Below are positions 24,886 to 37,011 of a DNA stretch of 64,000 nt, in pieces (position 1 is the stretch's first letter; every line of letters starts with the position of its first letter). The stretch comes from Theocolax elegans (lineage: Eukaryota; Arthropoda; Insecta; Hymenoptera; Cerocephalidae): positions 95,731,580 to 95,795,579 of the forward strand of contig CM047425.1 in assembly GCA_026168455.1 (NCBI GenBank). Reading direction: 5' to 3'. The notes below the pieces were generated by a model, which searched no databases, was not told the DNA's origin, and was given only the letters and a program-made list of their open reading frames with translations. Both the position numbers and the translations under genes were made by a program.

Positions 24886-24960
24886 CCTCTGGCGAACACC
24901 GGGATGTCGATAGGAATCAATTTTCGTGTAATATCCGTATCTTTCGTTGCCTATGTCTGA
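24886..24960 (+). CDS. Candidate terminal exon after a 108-nt intron
   Basis: The acceptor is excellent (CCTCCTCTCTTCGATTCATTTCTGCAG, polypyrimidine-rich). In phase 0, matching the donor at 24778, it reads 24 codons (PLANTGMSIGINFRVISVSF and four more) to a TGA. The intron of 24778-24885 is a typical short insect length. No AATAAA follows closely, and another frame is also open for 30 codons, so the call is tentative. Confidence 0.28.
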   Translation, partial: PLANTGMSIGINFRVISVSFVAYV

Positions 24961-27900
24961 TGGAATGCCAGAGCTTTTAGTACGATGGGAACGTGTCTAT
25001 TGGAAATTAAAACGGAATAGCTAAATTAACCTCGTCTTTTTGGTTGGTTACGTAATCTCGGTCAATTAAAATAGTTAATACTCTTTGAATTGAGACACGT
25101 AATACTTTATTTTAAAATTATTAATTGCATTAATTTATTTGCAAGACAATGCTAATGCGACTAATTAAAAATAGGAGATTAACGAGGAAGATCGTATTCA
25201 ATATTATGCATCATTTTGTTTTTAATATATCACAAACACTGTAGAAGGTATTAAATTGTGAAAATCAGTATTTTTGATATTTTTTTAGTAATATTAAATT
25301 ATCTTGTATTGATATGAACGTAAAACTGTATTCAGAGCATATTGGGTGTCATCGATATGGATACAAAATTTACATTTTATATGCAACTTGACGTGAATAA
25401 AATCAGATTTTCCATTGAAATAGGGGAATAATAATACGTTTTCCGTAGAACGATAGATTTCTCTCGGTAAAATAAAATTCCCCGAATTCTGGCTATTCAC
25501 GACAAACTGTTTCTGGTTCTGGTTCTGGTTGGGATTACCGTGAACCACAAACCAAATAAGCTTGATTAACGAACATCACTGCGTTCGTTATACGCATTGT
25601 ACCTACAAGTATAATACTCGTCGTTGTAATACAAAACCTCGATACGTTGCATTACAATGTTTTTAATTTTTTTTACAGCGTAATACGGATTAACAAAAAA
25701 AAGCGTATATGCTCATCCAAGTTTTAGCTATTTTCATCCTATTTATCGCGATATTCGCACAAAATGATTAATAAATTATTTAATTTTTTCACACTCGGGC
25801 TAAATCCGTGTAGCGAATACTTTCTTTTGTGGAATAAACCATTTATTATCGCAATCGCGAACTCCACCTTTGGTTGACAAACTAGATGTTCGTATTTCAA
25901 TTAAAACACCTCGAACGAGAGTTGAAGAACGGTGAGAGTTGACTAATCGATAATTCCAATTAAATTTGGCAACGCAGCGAGTTGAAACTACATATCCATC
26001 ACTATCCGAAGTTTCATTCCCTTCCTCTCATCCTGCATGCCTACTGTCAATCACTAAATTGCTTCTTACCGTCAATAAACCCATCAATTTCCTTTTGCTG
26101 AATATTCAAGACGGCTTCTTAAGCAATTTTATTTTACTTTTATAAGAACGGAGATTGCTACAAATTGAAAATTTTCAATTACCATCCAAGAAAATTAACT
26201 AGTACAAATGGTTTATAAATTCTAGATCATACTCAACTCTCATAAGCTGAGAATCAACTGAAAAATTGCATTAAACCCCGCAAAAAATATTTCAATACCT
26301 AATAAACTAATAAATTCGCGTAGGAATTGTGTAAATCTTTAAATGTATTTTAAATATACCTATTTTAATATCGTCGTTAAGATGATATTCATGTTTATAT
26401 CGATTTATACTTTAAATATAATTATTAAATTTGTTTTATAAACTATAAATACAGAAAAATTAAGGAGCTTTCTTGGTAGTACAAGTCTGATAAAATTAAA
26501 AGCATTCGCAGTAGGTTCGATTATACCTCGTTATACTTTTTCGATGCATTTGTAACATTGAAACATCAGAAAATTGGAAGGCCACTTGTGCGCCTAATGT
26601 TTCAAGTATTCCCTTAACCCAGATTCGCGCAGTTCATAAATCTATTTATAATCGATTTTTCACGTTCGTGTGTGAGCGGCCACGTTTGGTTCTTGAATAT
26701 TTGTACGATGAGAAAATTCGTGCGAATTACAAGTTGGATTAAAAGAATTACTGTTTTTGCAGGGCTCTCAGAAGCAGAAAAATCATGAAAAAATTGCGAA
26801 TAAGCCAGTATACAGAGATACCTTTGATCTTCCACTCTATATTCATGCAGGGTAGTAAGCATGCTTTTTTGTTGCTTTTTCCAACAAAATATCAATTATC
26901 AAGTGGCTTTTGTTGCGATTGGTATTGAATGCGCATATAGATATGTTATCTTTGCGCCAACCACTTTTATTATAAAACATACTTATTTTTATTTGCCGAG
27001 CGTAATATTTTTCCACGGTAAATGTAAAATAACGTTTTCCCGTATTTTACAAATATATTATCACACAATGCGTTGTAAGCTTATCATGAAAGTAAACTAC
27101 TGATTTGTTCCATGAAATTGGATTGACCAGTGTGCAGAAGGAACCGAAAAAAATATAGATGTAAAAGCAGATATTGGTGAAACGTATAATTTGACTATTG
27201 GCAATCAATGGATCAGCTGATAAACGGGTCGGTATATTAGTAGCATCCAATTATATTATTAGGAAAGAGGAAGGGGTTGCGTGGTACGCTCCAGGGAGAC
27301 AAGGCTCGCGCTGACATTGTAATTCAATTGTTTACGTTTGATCGCGTGCCCTCTAATGTGCGCTAGGATCAAAGGGGTCAAGAGGCAACGGGTTAATATG
27401 TCTGCGCCGCGAGTGCGCGCAATCCAACCCAGTTTTAATTAAATTATTCGCGCAGCCTTGAACGAGACGGCAACTATCACGTTAAATAGCGAATCATGCG
27501 GTTTGGGTTAGTCGAGTTCGTCTGTCGTAGCCACATGTCAATATTGGCCTTGTACCAATGGAAATTCCTTGTAAATGTAATGTTGTGAATCGTGTATTGC
27601 GGTGCGCTGCTTATGACGTTGGTCGAGGTACCTTGAACGGGGTCTCATGATTAATAAGGGATATTCTCCCTGTTCGAATAACTCATACGAGTTTGCTCAG
27701 CTGCGACAGTTGTTGCATCCCGTGTTACCAATCCTCTATTTTTTTTATTATTTTACCACTATCAACCAGAGCTTTAACAACATTCTTTTATACATTTTTA
27801 CCCCTTAAATTCTGTATTACGTATTTTAATATAAAACTGGAGTGGATTCGCTTTTTAATATATTGTTAATTAGTTTTATGCAAACGTTTAATCGATCTTC

Positions 27901-28280
27901 TATAATTTTCCTTCTCGGCCAATGTTCCTTTATATTTTTTATAAATTAAAATATCATTAATATCCATTAACTTTATAATATGCGCAAAATGTACCTTCTA
28001 TATTTTGGGAAAAATAATATTTAACTAAAAGTTAGCCGTACCCGATGAGAAATATCTTAAGGCTATAAGTATACGTAAAACAAGTAAAGTTTTCGAACTG
28101 CAATAACAATATGCTAACTACCGGTGAACTTTTAAAAAAAGTAATTGAGATGCACGACGAAGCAGCTGAGGTGCCGACACACAGCCACGGGAGAAGGTCG
28201 TTGTGCTTGAGGCTTGAACCTTCGTCGGCCTTGCTTCAAAAATAGGCGATAGAGAGTGGCGCGAACTCACAACGCAAACC
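24961..28280. other. Gene-free interval
   Basis: AT-rich sequence with no supportable exon. A GC-richer block at 27270-27720 precedes the candidate promoter and could be regulatory. Confidence 0.45.
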
Positions 28281-28284
28281 CGAC

Positions 28285-28289
28285 TCAGT
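28285..28289 (+). promoter_or_regulatory. Candidate initiator (TCAGT)
   Basis: ACTCAGTGCG matches the arthropod initiator consensus TCAGT. It lies in a locally GC-richer region about 530 bp upstream of the ATG at 28818, and no TATA box is evident. Several upstream ATGs lie between it and the coding start, so the leader may be spliced or carry upstream ORFs. Confidence 0.3.
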
Positions 28290-28817
28290 GCGACTACGCA
28301 ACTGCCAAGTAAACAGCTGCTCGGTGCTTTCGTCGGTGTTTCCGCGTGGTTAATTAGTCGCCACTCTTTTTACGCTTTTATAAGTCGGGAAAAAGTGTTC
28401 TAAAGAAATTAGTAGATCGATTTTTTAAATTTACTGATGCACTTCGGGCTCTTCATTCGCAATTGTGAAATCGATTCTTCGAGTATATACGTGGAAAACG
28501 TGATTGAATTTTTGTTCATGCAAATTTCCCAAGAATTAAGCTACTCGAATCGACAGTATTTATTGCGTTGAGTATATTTATTCGACATAAATCACTCAAA
28601 GGTGAAAAAAAACCGTAAAAGTGAAGCTTTCAATGAAATGAGACGATTGTTTTGTCTATACGATGTTACATTGTTTTATACCTCGTAAAGAGAAATGAAA
28701 TAAAATGCATAAAGAAGAAAATCAACGGATGAACTTTATATTTATGAAATTAAAAGCAATGTTGTACCTGTCGACATCGGCAACATAAACTAAGAGAGAA
28801 CATTGCGAATTCGAAAG

Positions 28818-28910
28818 ATGCCGTTAGAGGAGAATAAGAGAGAAACTTTGCCGACGATTTACGGACTGGTGATCGCTTTTCTCGCTGGTCTTCTTGGCTA
28901 CATACTGTGG
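28818..28910 (+). CDS. First coding exon of a small membrane protein
   Basis: ATG (A at -3) opens 31 codons ending exactly at a strong donor (CTGTGG|GTAAGTGC), phase 0. The peptide has a polar start (MPLEENKRETL) and then one hydrophobic helix (YGLVIAFLAGLLGYILW) of membrane-spanning or signal-anchor length. The same frame has a stop at 28788, so this ATG is its first. If the intron is not removed, the frame continues 38 codons to a TAA at 29013-29015. The only good phase-0 partner I can find downstream is the 60-nt exon at 42798, which implies a 13.9-kb intron. I do not recognise the protein. Confidence 0.5.
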
Positions 28911-30440
28911 GTAAGTGCTAAGCACTGGGCAGGGTCATTTCCTTACTCAGTTGCCGCGAAAGTGAAATATTTACTTTCTTTTGTAATAGGAAGTGCTCTT
29001 CGAATAGTGCAATAAAATTTAATACTTACTCACGTTACGTAACTTTAAATAAAATAGAAAATTCTGTATTGAAAATTAAAGATTTCTTATTTTGTGAAAA
29101 CGTTGTATTATACGTATAAAATAATAAATTAATATTTTCGTTTAATAAAAGAATACATATTTTAATATTGTATTTTATAATATTAATTACAATGTATTCC
29201 GAATTCATGGGTATGGAAATTATTAATCTTTTATTTACTTCGTGTATTTTAATGTAGATATACATCCCTTTGATGGTTACTCATAATGCACGGATAATTA
29301 AAAATTACAAAGTAATACATTAAATATTATGATATTAGAATAAAAGATAAATGAACGAACGTATAATATTGCTCTTTCAATTAATTAAAATTTTGTATTA
29401 CACATCCAGAAATATTGAATTGCGTTTTTGCAACTATAATATTTGGCATAAAAGAATAGTGAAAAACGTTTCCATTTAGATAATTGTTGGAAAAACGTAC
29501 CTTTTTTTAACTTATATCCTAAATATTCATATGCAATAATCAATATTTATTTTTTTATGTATAAATGCATCCGGTAGAAAGAAACATTAATGTATATAAA
29601 TTTTAATAAAAATATATGACTTTGGTTTATTTATATTATGAAAAAGTAATATGAAGTATGTATTTTATCAGTAAATCCATGGTAATCATGATAAGATTTA
29701 TCGATTAGTTGGTACTTAAAACGGTAAATGTGTAATATGCACATTTCCAAGTTCTTAAAGATAGTTACTAATGCATTTTAGCTACTCTAAAAAATTGCTG
29801 AAAATAATTCATCAACTACGGATATTTCACTCACAATTATAAAAATAGTCCAAGTTTCATTCTCTAACTGGATAGTAATAGTCTAAAAGCATGTACACAT
29901 AGAGTAAATAAGCCTTAAGGATCTTTCTCTATCATTACTTTGCACCTAGCCAATTTCATCAAGGTAAAATGGGGGTAGCTCCTTCGTGATCTCACGTGAA
30001 ATTTCAAGAATTCAGAAAATGCCTGGAGCATTGGGGTACCAATGCGCGACGCACTGGAATTTCAGGATCAGCCGACCAACCTGGCAGAAGAATGAAAATG
30101 AAAATGAATGGAAGCTGGTAGATGTGCCGGCACGTCCATTCCTCTTGATGTTCCTCCGGTCGATTATTAGCACGCTTTTGCTTCTACGAGACGCCTTTAT
30201 TTTCAAATAATCTGTTTGTTGATTCCACTGACTAAAAAATTATATCGAATGTCTGCATTATTTATAGGGATATATTGCCCAGTTATCGGTTTCTATTTCA
30301 ATTAATTTCTGATATAACAATCCTTTAATTAATACAAAGTGCAACCGAGATATCAAATACACTTTAATAAAGAGCTTTTCACGTCTGATTTATCGCATTC
30401 ATAAAAGATATGCTCTATTGTGTTGATTTTAATTGCTGAT

Positions 30441-31680
30441 TTTCAAGTAAGTAATTAAGAGCTTTTGTATTAACACTTACATTGGATTGAATAGCCGAGG
30501 TAAGTTTATTTCACAAAGTTCCTCGCGATCCGAAATGATCTTGGAAAATCGGTTTATCGCACACGAGAGCTTATTTCACCATCGTCCAGGTGAATAGCCG
30601 ATTTGCCATAATGACGTAATGATGACTGCATTATACACGAGAGTGGGAAGCTACCTCTTCCCACTTATGGGAATCGATCGTTCTCCGCCAAATGTAATTA
30701 TGGAGACTAGGTCGCAAGCTTCTGCGAGCTACCGAAGATATAACCTCCCTATTATAATTATTATTACAACTTTCTCGCGAGCGATTTGTTAATCCAACGT
30801 TCCAAGAACAAAATTACTCTCTAGGGTCGAAGCTCTGAATGCTAAAGGATTACTATAATTTTGGCGAACCAATCGATCTTGTTTTGCAATGAATGACTTT
30901 TGAATATATGTATGTAAAACTAGCACAAACTACGTATGTAAACATAAACAATATGGTTTTTTAACGTATTTGATAAAAGAAACTTAGAAAAATAGAGTTA
31001 TCAATTTGATTAGTAGAAATACTGATTCTTACAATATATAATATAATTTTTCAAATAAGATATCTTCAGAATATTTCATATTGTAATATATATATATCAG
31101 AATTTGACTCGAAGTATTAAGCGAGTCAGACTAATTGGGAAATCCTTCCGAAACTGGGCTTGAAACTTCAATTTAGAGAGGATTGAACCGTTGATTCAAA
31201 GGGGAGGAAATATTTTAAACCGCATTGTAACACTTGAAATTATCCATTAGAAATTAGCAATGCCTCAAAATCGAGCATTAGCAGAAATTCATAAAATTCT
31301 TAATATAATAAATATTGAGCGTTCTAAGAATTCATGAATCACATATATAGTATTTATAAATTTATGGTCATGTAGTTTAGTGATTATGTCAAGGTAAAAT
31401 GTGCTGAGCTTGTGGTACCAATGCTTTGAGACGTTGTTTTGTAGTGTAATTGAGAAATGCAGGGCGGTGTTTTCAACATTGATGTCCTTGTCATATTGCA
31501 TGCGTGTTTTTCAATAATGTTTTTAATACTGACCAAAAATGTCTACAACTATTAGTATGTCTGCATTAATCAAATAATATTGGGATGTATTTTATATAAA
31601 ATTTACATTGAAATTAGAAATTCTAACCCAGAAGTGTGTGTGTATGTGTGTGCGTGTGTGTGTGTACGTGTTATTTGTTT
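30441..31680. repeat. Tandem duplication, unit 1
   Basis: The first about 850 bp (30441-31292) are nearly identical to 31681-32529, differing only in a few small indels, for example at the TTATTATTA and TATATA runs. The last about 110 bp (31577-31688) recur at 33020-33133. The middle (31293-31576) is not shared with unit 2. Confidence 0.9.
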
Positions 31681-32548
31681 TTTCAAGTAAGTAATTAAGA
31701 GCTTTTGTATTAACACTTACATTGGATTGAATAGCCGAGGTAAGTTTATTTCACAAAGTTCCTCGCGATCCGAAATGATCTTGGAAAATCGGTTTATCGC
31801 ACACGAGAGCTTATTTCACCATCGTCCAGGTGAATAGCCGATTTGCCATAATGACGTAATGATGACTGCATTATACACGAGAGTGGGAAGCTACCTCTTC
31901 CCACTTATGGGAATCGATCGTTCTCCGCCAAATGTAATTATGGAGACTAGGTCGCAAGCTTCTGCGAGCTACCGAAGATATAACCTCCCCTATAATTATT
32001 ATTACAACTTTCTCGCGAGCGATTTGTTAATCCAACGTTCCAAGAACAAAATTACTCTCTAGGGTCGAAGCTCTGAATGCTAAAGGATTACTATAATTTT
32101 GGCGAACCAATCGATCTTGTTTTGCAATGAATGACTTTTGAATATATGTATGTAAAACTACACAAACTACGTATGTAAACATAAACAATATGGTTTTTTA
32201 ACGTATTTGATAAAAGAAACTTAGAAAAATAGAGTTATCAATTTGATTAGTAGAAATACTGATTCTTACAATATATAATATAATTTTTCAAATAAGATAT
32301 CTTCAGAATATTTCATATTGTAATATATATATCAGAATTTGACTCGAAGTATTAAGCGAGTCAGACTAATTGGGAAATCCTTCCGAAACTGGGCTTGAAA
32401 CTTCAATTTAGAGAGGATTGAACCGTTGATTCAAAGGGGAGGAAATATTTTAAACCGCATTGTAACACTTGAAATTATCCATTAGAAATTAGCAATGCCT
32501 CAAAATCGAGCATTAGCAGAAATTCATATATATCTCTCTATAATATAT

Positions 32549-32592
32549 AAATATTTCGCCGCCGCCGCCGCCGCGCCGCGCGCCGCCCGCCT
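32549..32592. repeat. CCG-rich simple repeat
   Basis: A run of GCC/CCG with CGCGCC variations, strikingly GC-rich within TA-rich DNA. Alanine-rich translations of it are not evidence of a gene. Confidence 0.85.
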
Positions 32593-32631
32593 GTCTAAGA
32601 ATTCAGAATTCAACATATATATATGTTTTAT

Positions 32632-32806
32632 ATATGTATGTGTGTGCATGTTTGTAGTGTGTGTGTTGTGTATTTGTGTTTGTGCGTGCGTGTGTGTGCT
32701 TGTGTGTGCTGTGTGCGTGCGTGCGTGTGTGGTGTGTGTACGTGTGTGTTTGTGTGTGAGTGTGTGTATGTGTGTGTGTGTGTGTGTGAGTGTGTGTGTG
32801 TGTGAT
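32632..32806. repeat. Interrupted (GT)n tract
   Basis: About 175 bp of GT with GC, TT and GA interruptions. It gives Cys/Val-rich or His/Thr-rich pseudo-ORFs on the two strands. Confidence 0.95.
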
Positions 32807-33124
32807 CCTACACTTTTCCAAATATCCATATGTGATATATACAATGGGTTAAAAATTAAATACATTAATTATTGCATTTTTAAGTAATTCATAACTTTTT
32901 ACAGAACCTGTAGGCCATAAAAATGCTACAGACTATTTGAAAGGTATTTGCCTCCAAGCTTTCTTTCAAACTTTTGGATTAAAAATCAATTGTAGCGCAC
33001 TTACACTTTTTTTAAGTTGAATATTGGGATGTATTTTATATAAAATTTACATTGAAATTAAGAAATTCTAACCCAGAAGTGTGTGTGTGTATGTGTGTGC
33101 GTGTGTGTGTGTACGTGTTATTTG

Positions 33125-34034
33125 TTTTTTCAAGAATAGATAATATATGTATTTTTTCCGTGCGCAAAAAAAAGTGATATAACTTGAAAAGAATGTGTAT
33201 TAGTTACTTATTCCTGATAAAACTCATAAAATAAAACGGACCTAAAATTTAATGTAATGTTTTTTAAAATATGCACAATTTACGAAGATAAAATAAATAT
33301 TAATCAAGTATAACATACACTTTTCCAAATATCTATATGTGAAATATACAATAAATTAAAAAATTAATACATTAATTATTGCATTTTTAAGATAATTCTA
33401 TTATAAACAGTAATGGCAAAAGAAAATTCAAATTTTAACAGAGGCAATATAAAATACGAATTACATTCAAAAGTTTTTCGAAAATTATTATTTTTAGTAG
33501 TTTTTAATTTAAATATTATTCAAATCAAATTTAAAAATTGTTTGGAGATTACGTATATTTATATAAAACAATATTTTAAATAAACAAGTATGTATTATTA
33601 GATACAAAAGGTTATTTAAGGAATGCCTTTGTTTATAATAATTAAAATAATATATGGGCTCTGTAACTAAAGGGAAAAATAAATTGGATATAATTATGGA
33701 TTAAAACGCAAATTTTGAAAGCGGGTGCAAATTACGATTTACGGGAGAAATGGAAGAAACAGGTTTTTATTTATATACCGCTAAAATGTTATAAATAATT
33801 CTTTAAAGTTAATACAAAAATTAATTTAATTAAGGAGAAAGTTTTATTACTCTTAAAGCATAAAATATTAATGACATGTAGAACTCTTGGCGATGACTTA
33901 AATAAATTAATTTTAGGAGGTAAAGTTCTATTAAATCCGTTTCAAATAATCTAAAATTTTAATAGGTTTTTACTAAATACTACAATGAAGTATATGCACT
34001 TTACTATTTTTGGTAAGTTAATTGTTCATTACCA
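33125..34034. repeat. Direct repeat D1
   Basis: About 0.9 kb aligning with 35712-36680 with scattered substitutions and indels, starting at TTTTTCAAGAATA and ending near TTTTTGGTAAGTTAAT. The end of D1 is cut by the foldback element. A 90-bp piece (CACTTTTCCAAATAT... to TTTTTAAG) also occurs at 32811-32890. Confidence 0.8.
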
Positions 34035-35119
34035 TATATATGGGCTATTTCACATCAGTAGTACGATGAAAATTTGAAATCACTCCAAATTTGTGAACAG
34101 ACTGGAAATATCTTCCAGAAGATAGAAAAAAAATTTGAGGTGTTAAAAATAATTTGCCTAAGAGTTATTCCACCATGAAAAATGGAAATTTTTCAATTTT
34201 TTAGAGAAATTATTATTTTCAAAGCTATTTATCTCAAAATCTATTGATTTTTTTAAAAATACATTATAAACAACTTTTGTTCAAAATAATCTTTAGAACT
34301 TATCTACTTGGGTTACAATTCCTGATTTTAAAATCTCGAAGAGATAGAACACCCGGAAATATTGAATATCAAAACAGGCGACCACGCCACAATCGATTTT
34401 GATCTAACACCGCTCAAAAGATCACATTTTTTGAACACACAAACACCAAATTTTTTTAAAAATTTAAATGGGTAATACCATGTTAATTTTTGTGAATTTT
34501 TTGTCTTTCTTTAAATTATCATAACTTTTTACGGAATTGAAGGTCATAAAAAGCTACAGACTATTTGAAAGGTATTGCTCCAAGCTTTCTTTTAGACCTT
34601 TGGATAAAAAAATCAATTGCGGCGAACTTACACTTTTTTAAGTTGAATATTGACATGTAGTTTATGTAACATTGACCTTAAGATTAGAAATTCTAACCCA
34701 GAAGGATAAATTCTACACATAATTAGCAACGAATATTTGTATAGTAAAAGTTGATAGATTTTGAGTTAAATAGCGATAAACCCAGGCATAACTTACAACA
34801 GCGGTCTTGGCCGATAAGCTAACCCAAGCCATTCGAAAGCTCGCGAAAAATGTGAACTTTTGAGAGGTGTTAGATTAAAATCGATTATGGTGTGGTAGCC
34901 GTTTTTGGATATTCAATATGTCCGGGTGTTCTATCTCTTCGAGATTTTAAAATAAGAAATGTAACCAGGGTAGATAAGTTCTAAAGATTAATTTAAACAA
35001 AAGTTGTTTGTAATGTTTTTTCAAAAAAATCAACAGAATTTGAGATAAATGGCTTTAAAAATAGAAATTTTTCTAATAAATTAAAAAATTTCCACTTTTC
35101 ATGGTCGAATAACTCTTAA

Positions 35120-35499
35120 GGAGATGTGAACCCATTAAAACAGAATCACTATTTATTTTTTCTTAAGCGAACAGTATACTTTATCGAAAAAAACGCTCTG
35201 TAACGGTGTTGTATTTACATTAAAGATAGTCTATGAATTTTTTCAAATTTTTTTATCAATAAATCAACGAGATTTTTGAGCAGCCGTGCAGCATTGTTTT
35301 TAGCTATATATTACCGACCAAAAAATGGTTATTTCTATATAATTCATTTAAATTAATTATTTGAAATAATCGCTCTGTAACGGTATTCTATTTCCTTTCA
35401 ACATTATCTATAAATTTTTTCAGATTTTTAATTCCATTAGTTTTTAAAATTTTTGGGATTTTTAGAGGTAGGTTCCTGTAATTTGGGTATCACATCGCC
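35120..35499. mobile_element. TTAA-type MITE nested in the foldback right arm
   Basis: 380 bp flanked by TTAA on both sides (35116-35119 and 35500-35503). Ends are GGAGATGTGAACCCA and, in complement, GGCGATGTGATACCCA. The left arm of the host element carries the corresponding empty site (TTTGCCTAAGAGTTATTCC against TTTGCTTAAGAGTTATTCG). TTAA duplications are known for piggyBac and Kolobok elements. The GG-start is closer to Kolobok than to the CCC-start of piggyBac, but this is not decisive. No ORF. Confidence 0.85.
35194..35440. repeat. Internal tandem repeat of the MITE
   Basis: CGCTCTGTAACGGT and its following about 45 bp occur twice, at 35194 and 35371, a 177-bp period. Confidence 0.75.
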
Positions 35500-35711
35500 T
35501 TAAGCAAATTATTTTTAACACTTAAATTTTTTTTGTATGTTCTGGAAGATGTTTCCAGCCTGTTCTCAAATTTTGGAGTGATTTAAAATTTTCATCGTAC
35601 CACTTGACGTGAGATAGACCATATATATGTATACATATGTATGTATGTATGTGGGTGTGTGTGCGTGCGGCGTAATATTTATATAATATATATATATATA
35701 TATTTTAAAAT

Positions 35712-36680
35712 TGTTTTTCAAGAATACATAATATATGTATTTTTTCCGTGCGCAAAAAAAGTTGTGAACATAACTTGAAAGAATGTGTATTTGTCTACTC
35801 ATTCTTCATAAAACTCATAAAATTTTTAAACGTATACCCAATAATAATAACGGATCTAAAATGCAATGTAATGCTTTAAATACAGATGCAAAATTGTTTG
35901 AAGATTAAATAAATATTAATCAAGTATAACATACACTTTTCCAAATATCTATATGTGAAATATACAATAAGTTAAAAATTAAATATATTAATTATTGCAT
36001 TTTTAAGATAATTCTATTATAAACAGTATAGGCAAAAGAAAATTCAAATTTTAACAGTGGCAATATAAAATACGAATTACACTTTGAATAGATTTTCAAA
36101 AACTATTAATTTAGGAGCATTTAATTTAAATATTTTTTTAAATTAATATTTCAAAATTGTATGGATATATAAGTGTGTAGATAATTTATATTTATATAAC
36201 ACAGTATTTTAAATAAACAAGTATGTATTTATTAGAAATAGAAGGATATTTAAGAAATGAATTTGTTTATAATAATCAAAATAAATATTTGGGCTCTGCA
36301 TAGTAAAATAAATTGGATATAATTATGGATTAAAACGCAAATTTTTGAAATAGAGTGCAAATTACGAATCACGGGAGAAATGGAAGAAAACAGGTTTTTA
36401 TTTATATAGCGCTAAAATTTTATAAATAATTCTTTAAAAATAATACAAAAATTAATTTAATGAAGAAGAAAGTTTTATTACTATTAAAGTACAAAATATT
36501 AATGACATAGAACTTTTGGCGATGATCGTTCGTCATTAAATAAATTAATTTTAGAAGGTGAATTTCTATTTATAACGGTTTAAAATAATCCAAAATGTTA
36601 ATAAGTTATTAACTAAAATACTACAATTTAGTAGGTATATGTACTTTACTATTTTTGGTAAGTTAATTTTTCATTATCAT
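35712..36680. repeat. Direct repeat D2
   Basis: Second copy of D1, the more complete one. It continues rightward into about 300 bp that lead to the Helitron-like terminus at 37011, so D1 and D2 may be copies of one Helitron-derived element. Confidence 0.75.
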
Positions 36681-36975
36681 TTATAATTATTAAAATATAA
36701 ATTTAAGCTTTATAAGAATTCATATAGTTTAATATTTACAGTTAACATTTAATATGTCTATTTTTTTATTATTTTTATTCTGATTTCATTACACTAAATT
36801 TTGGTAAACTTTTATTTATAAATTATAATAACTATAGCAATACCTCCAAGGTGTTGTATGAATCTGTTTAATTTTTAAGGTGTCCATGGTAGTGAAAAAA
36901 TAATACAATTTAAAACATTATTTTAAATAAATTAATTACGAAAAACCTTTTTTCAAAATTAAAAATAGAGGGTTG

Positions 36976-37010
36976 GCGCGCGAAGCGCGCAGGGGGGCGA
37001 AGCCCCCCTA

Positions 37011-37011
<1 letters not shown>
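36976..37011 (+). mobile_element. Helitron-like 3' terminus with two hairpins
   Basis: Two adjacent stem-loops: GCGCGC-GAA-GCGCGC (36976-36990) and GGGGGGC-GAA-GCCCCCC (36992-37008). The sequence then ends CTAG (37008-37011), followed by T. A hairpin followed by CTRR next to T is the known Helitron 3' signature. The 5' end (TC after A) was not located, so the length of the element is unknown. Confidence 0.65.

Larger units (their letters stand above)
31681..33133. repeat. Tandem duplication, unit 2
   Basis: Begins directly after unit 1 at TTTCAAGTAAGTAATTAAG. The junction lies in TTTTCAAG, which also occurs at the left edge of unit 1 and the right edge of unit 2: microhomology at all three borders. 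The middle third differs from unit 1 and contains CCG and GT simple repeats plus fragments of the repeats found further right. Confidence 0.85.
34041..35621. mobile_element. Non-autonomous foldback element with ~390-bp inverted repeats
   Basis: The left arm (34041-34432) is inversely complementary to the right arm (34845-35621). The right arm is longer by exactly the size of a nested insertion at 35120-35503. Without it the arms are 392 and 393 bp. Ends read TGGGCTATTTCAC and, in complement, TGGTCTATCTCAC. Both ends abut TATATA, which may be the target duplication; because TA runs are self-complementary, the exact border and duplication length cannot be fixed. The central loop (34433-34844) has no ORF, so this is a MITE-like or foldback element. 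Part of its loop sequence is repeated at 32885-33090. Confidence 0.8.

Noticed and set aside
32495..32887. Frames of up to 130 codons rich in Cys/Val or His/Thr
   Set aside because: Translations of the CCG and GT simple repeats.
33125..36680. D1 and D2 as long terminal repeats of a retroelement
   Set aside because: No TG...CA ends, no primer-binding site and no gag/pol frame between them; the interior is a foldback DNA element.
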